Assembly: GCA_002338335.1 (NCBI GenBank)
Contig: DDIC01000015.1
Span: 18,765 to 34,278 of the forward strand
Direction of reading: 5' to 3'
Source of the DNA: Bacteroidetes bacterium UBA1860
GTDB taxonomy: Bacteria > Bacteroidota > Rhodothermia > Balneolales > Balneolaceae
Length of the DNA stretch: 15,514 nucleotides
Shown here: in pieces, positions 14,308-15,514 of the stretch
Layout of the letters: each line of letters starts with the position of its first letter
Numbering within the stretch: position 1 is the stretch's first letter
The notes under the pieces: model-generated
The model's input: the letters and a program-made list of their open reading frames with translations, nothing else
Database searches by the model: none
Told to the model about the DNA's origin: nothing
Translations under genes and position numbers: made by a program

Positions 14308-15278
14308 TCTAGGATGGATTGACTGTGTGCTGAAATAAAAAAGTTAATGCCTGCTTCGCCAAAACTGGCGTTTGCTGCGTTTACCGCTTCTTCAAAACCT
14401 TCAAATTGCCCTACGCAAACCTGTGTGGTAACGGTACCGCTATTGAGCTGTCGTTCTCGTGCAAAGGCACGATAGGATTGATTCTCTAACTCGTCTCGCT
14501 GTGATAAGGCGTTTTGCCGATTACTTAAACTATACAAAACAATGGTGTATGATTCCTCAAGGGACTCGTTATAGGGTCCCATTAAGCCGTACTCCTCACC
14601 GGAGTATTCTAGATCAGGCTCTGGAGTGGTTTCTGCCTCAGGCGCTGTTTCAGGGCCGAGCGCAGTGTTAGGTTCAGTTTCATTGTTTGTCCCAGTTTCT
14701 GCCCCAGACTCTTGGGGTGAGTCCACTTGGCTAGGAGCTTCAGCCATGGTTTCTACAGCGCTTGGGCGCTGTATCGGCAATTGCCACAAAAGCAGTGTGA
14801 AAGCTGTTGCAAGTACGACAATAGCAGCGACCCAACGAAGTGGTGAGCCTTGATCAAACGGGCGATCCACCTTCGTGGATGTGGTGGATTTTTTTGGAGT
14901 CTTCGGCGTTGAGGTAGAGTCGGTGGTCTTCGTCTGTGAATGCACCGTCTTGGTAGTTGCCTGACCTTCAGATGCTTCAACTTTCTTACCTGCCTCCGTC
15001 GACGCCCCTTTGGACGGATCCTCTGGCATCTGCTGCACCACTTCCGCTAGCCCGACATACTTGAAATTCACCTCATGCGCGAGTTGGGGATCGGGAGTAA
15101 ATTCAAGATCCTGACCTCGAGGTGTGAGTCTACCCACTCCATGAAGATCTACAACCTCCCCATTTTCCAACGCATTAGAAACCTCTTTTTGCCATGCCAG
15201 AAGCTGTCCTTTGACCGTTTGTTCATCAAGGCCGGTCTTGACAATTAGTGTTGCAATAAGTTCCTGATTGGTAATCAT
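14304..15278 (-). CDS. HU-like / transmembrane / SPOR-domain protein
   Basis: 324 residues in three parts. Residues 1-82 resemble an HU-like (HU-CCDC81, second type) domain: helices NQELIATLIVKTGLDEQTV and WQKEVSNALENGEVVDLHGVG, then a beta stretch GRLTPRGQDLEFTPD. A Lys/Ser/Thr-rich cytoplasmic linker (about 85-147) leads to one membrane helix (about 148-168). After an acidic periplasmic linker, residues about 243-317 form a SPOR domain (YTIVLYSLSNRQNA, then VCVGQFEGFEEA), which in known proteins binds denuded septal peptidoglycan. This topology could link DNA or a cytoplasmic partner to the division site (inference). Its start overlaps the stop of the small HU-like gene (ATGA), with AAGGG about 13 bases upstream. 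Confidence 0.82.
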   Translation of the reverse strand: MITNQELIATLIVKTGLDEQTVKGQLLAWQKEVSNALENGEVVDLHGVGRLTPRGQDLEFTPDPQLAHEVNFKYVGLAEVVQQMPEDPSKGASTEAGKKVEASEGQATTKTVHSQTKTTDSTSTPKTPKKSTTSTKVDRPFDQGSPLRWVAAIVVLATAFTLLLWQLPIQRPSAVETMAEAPSQVDSPQESGAETGTNNETEPNTALGPETAPEAETTPEPDLEYSGEEYGLMGPYNESLEESYTIVLYSLSNRQNALSQRDELENQSYRAFARERQLNSGTVTTQVCVGQFEGFEEAVNAANASFGEAGINFFISAHSQSILE

Positions 15279-15496
15279 GTGGTTGAGCCACCCTTTTCTT
15301 CGTTACGGGAGTGGACAAACTCAATCTCATCCTTGGGTGGAATCAATGACCAACCCCCTTCCCGATGATCCTTTCGTGTTTGAGGCTGATGCTTTACTCG
15401 AAGGTGTCCAAAAGGCATCAAATCGACCTCTTCATGACGCCGCAATTTGTCAATTATCCATTCGCCAATTGCATGATCTATCGGCTTTTGACCCAT
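15275..15496 (-). CDS. Small HU-like domain protein (HU-CCDC81 first-type)
   Basis: 73 residues: an N-terminal helix (IDHAIGEWIIDKLRRHEE) followed by beta-rich VDLMPFGHLRVKHQP and WSLIPPKDEIEFVHS. The pattern, a short helix, then V-x-L-x-x-FG, then I-P-P with a final strand, resembles the first of the two HU-like domains that in many Bacteroidota precede a SPOR domain in one polypeptide. Here it is a separate gene overlapping the next by four bases (ATGA). GAGGG lies about 11 bases before the ATG and supports independent initiation. It may act as a partner of the protein encoded at 14304-15278. Only 18 bases remain upstream in the window, so its promoter is not visible. Confidence 0.65.
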   Translation of the reverse strand: MGQKPIDHAIGEWIIDKLRRHEEVDLMPFGHLRVKHQPQTRKDHREGGWSLIPPKDEIEFVHSRNEEKGGSTT

Positions 15497-15514
15497 GTTT
15501 GGTTCCCTCTATGG

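Noticed and set aside
1..15514. tRNA, rRNA, CRISPR, insertion sequence or phage attachment site
   Set aside because: I saw no tRNA-like arms, regular spaced repeats, transposase motifs or paired direct repeats, although a dedicated search was not possible.

Overview
The window looks like chromosomal DNA of a Gram-negative bacterium of the Bacteroidota/Rhodothermota/Balneolota type; this is inferred, not proven. The signs are HU-CCDC81-like domains next to a SPOR protein, an ExbB-ExbD-TonB cluster, generally weak Shine-Dalgarno sequences, the MEP isoprenoid gene ispE, and three exported proteins that each carry Gln directly after the predicted signal-peptidase cut (the pattern known as the Bacteroidetes Q-rule). 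No rRNA, tRNA, CRISPR array, transposase or phage gene was seen. No gene-free stretch exceeds 300 bases; the longest is 2433-2632.

Layout. (1) 1-2432: the 3' end of a LolC/LolE-type ABC permease, convergent with and overlapping by 13 bases a MurF-like Mur ligase whose N-terminus is made of membrane helices. (2) 2633-5978: three plus-strand genes joined by one-base stop/start overlaps: a sugar-phosphate nucleotidyltransferase, a tRNA nucleotidyltransferase (CCA/poly(A) polymerase family) with an HD domain, and ispE. (3) 6087-8564: glycogen phosphorylase glgP, closed by a hairpin shared with the convergent gene. (4) 8622-12223: a visibly AT-richer block with two adjacent exported proteins of one unrecognised family (minus strand), a divergent Crp/Fnr-type regulator (plus) and a further exported protein with helical repeats and an NTF2-like C-terminus (minus). 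(5) 12354-15496: a minus-strand operon, in transcription order a small HU-like protein, an HU-like/membrane/SPOR protein, ExbB, ExbD and TonB, probably an envelope energy-transduction or Tol-like machine.

The most interesting part is block 4. Three 16-bp palindromes of the form TGTnAC-N4-GTnACA lie in its promoters, each centred about 64-68 bp upstream of the start codon it faces: the two-gene exported operon, the regulator itself, and the third exported gene. The geometry is that of Crp/Fnr sites, and for the exported operon a perfect TATAAT lies 32 bp downstream of the palindrome centre, the class II activator arrangement. The regulator's recognition helix has Val where E. coli CRP has Glu181, the residue that specifies the one half-site position that varies here. 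Block 4 therefore reads as a compact, autoregulated regulon for secreted proteins of unknown function. A weaker fourth match lies upstream of glgP.
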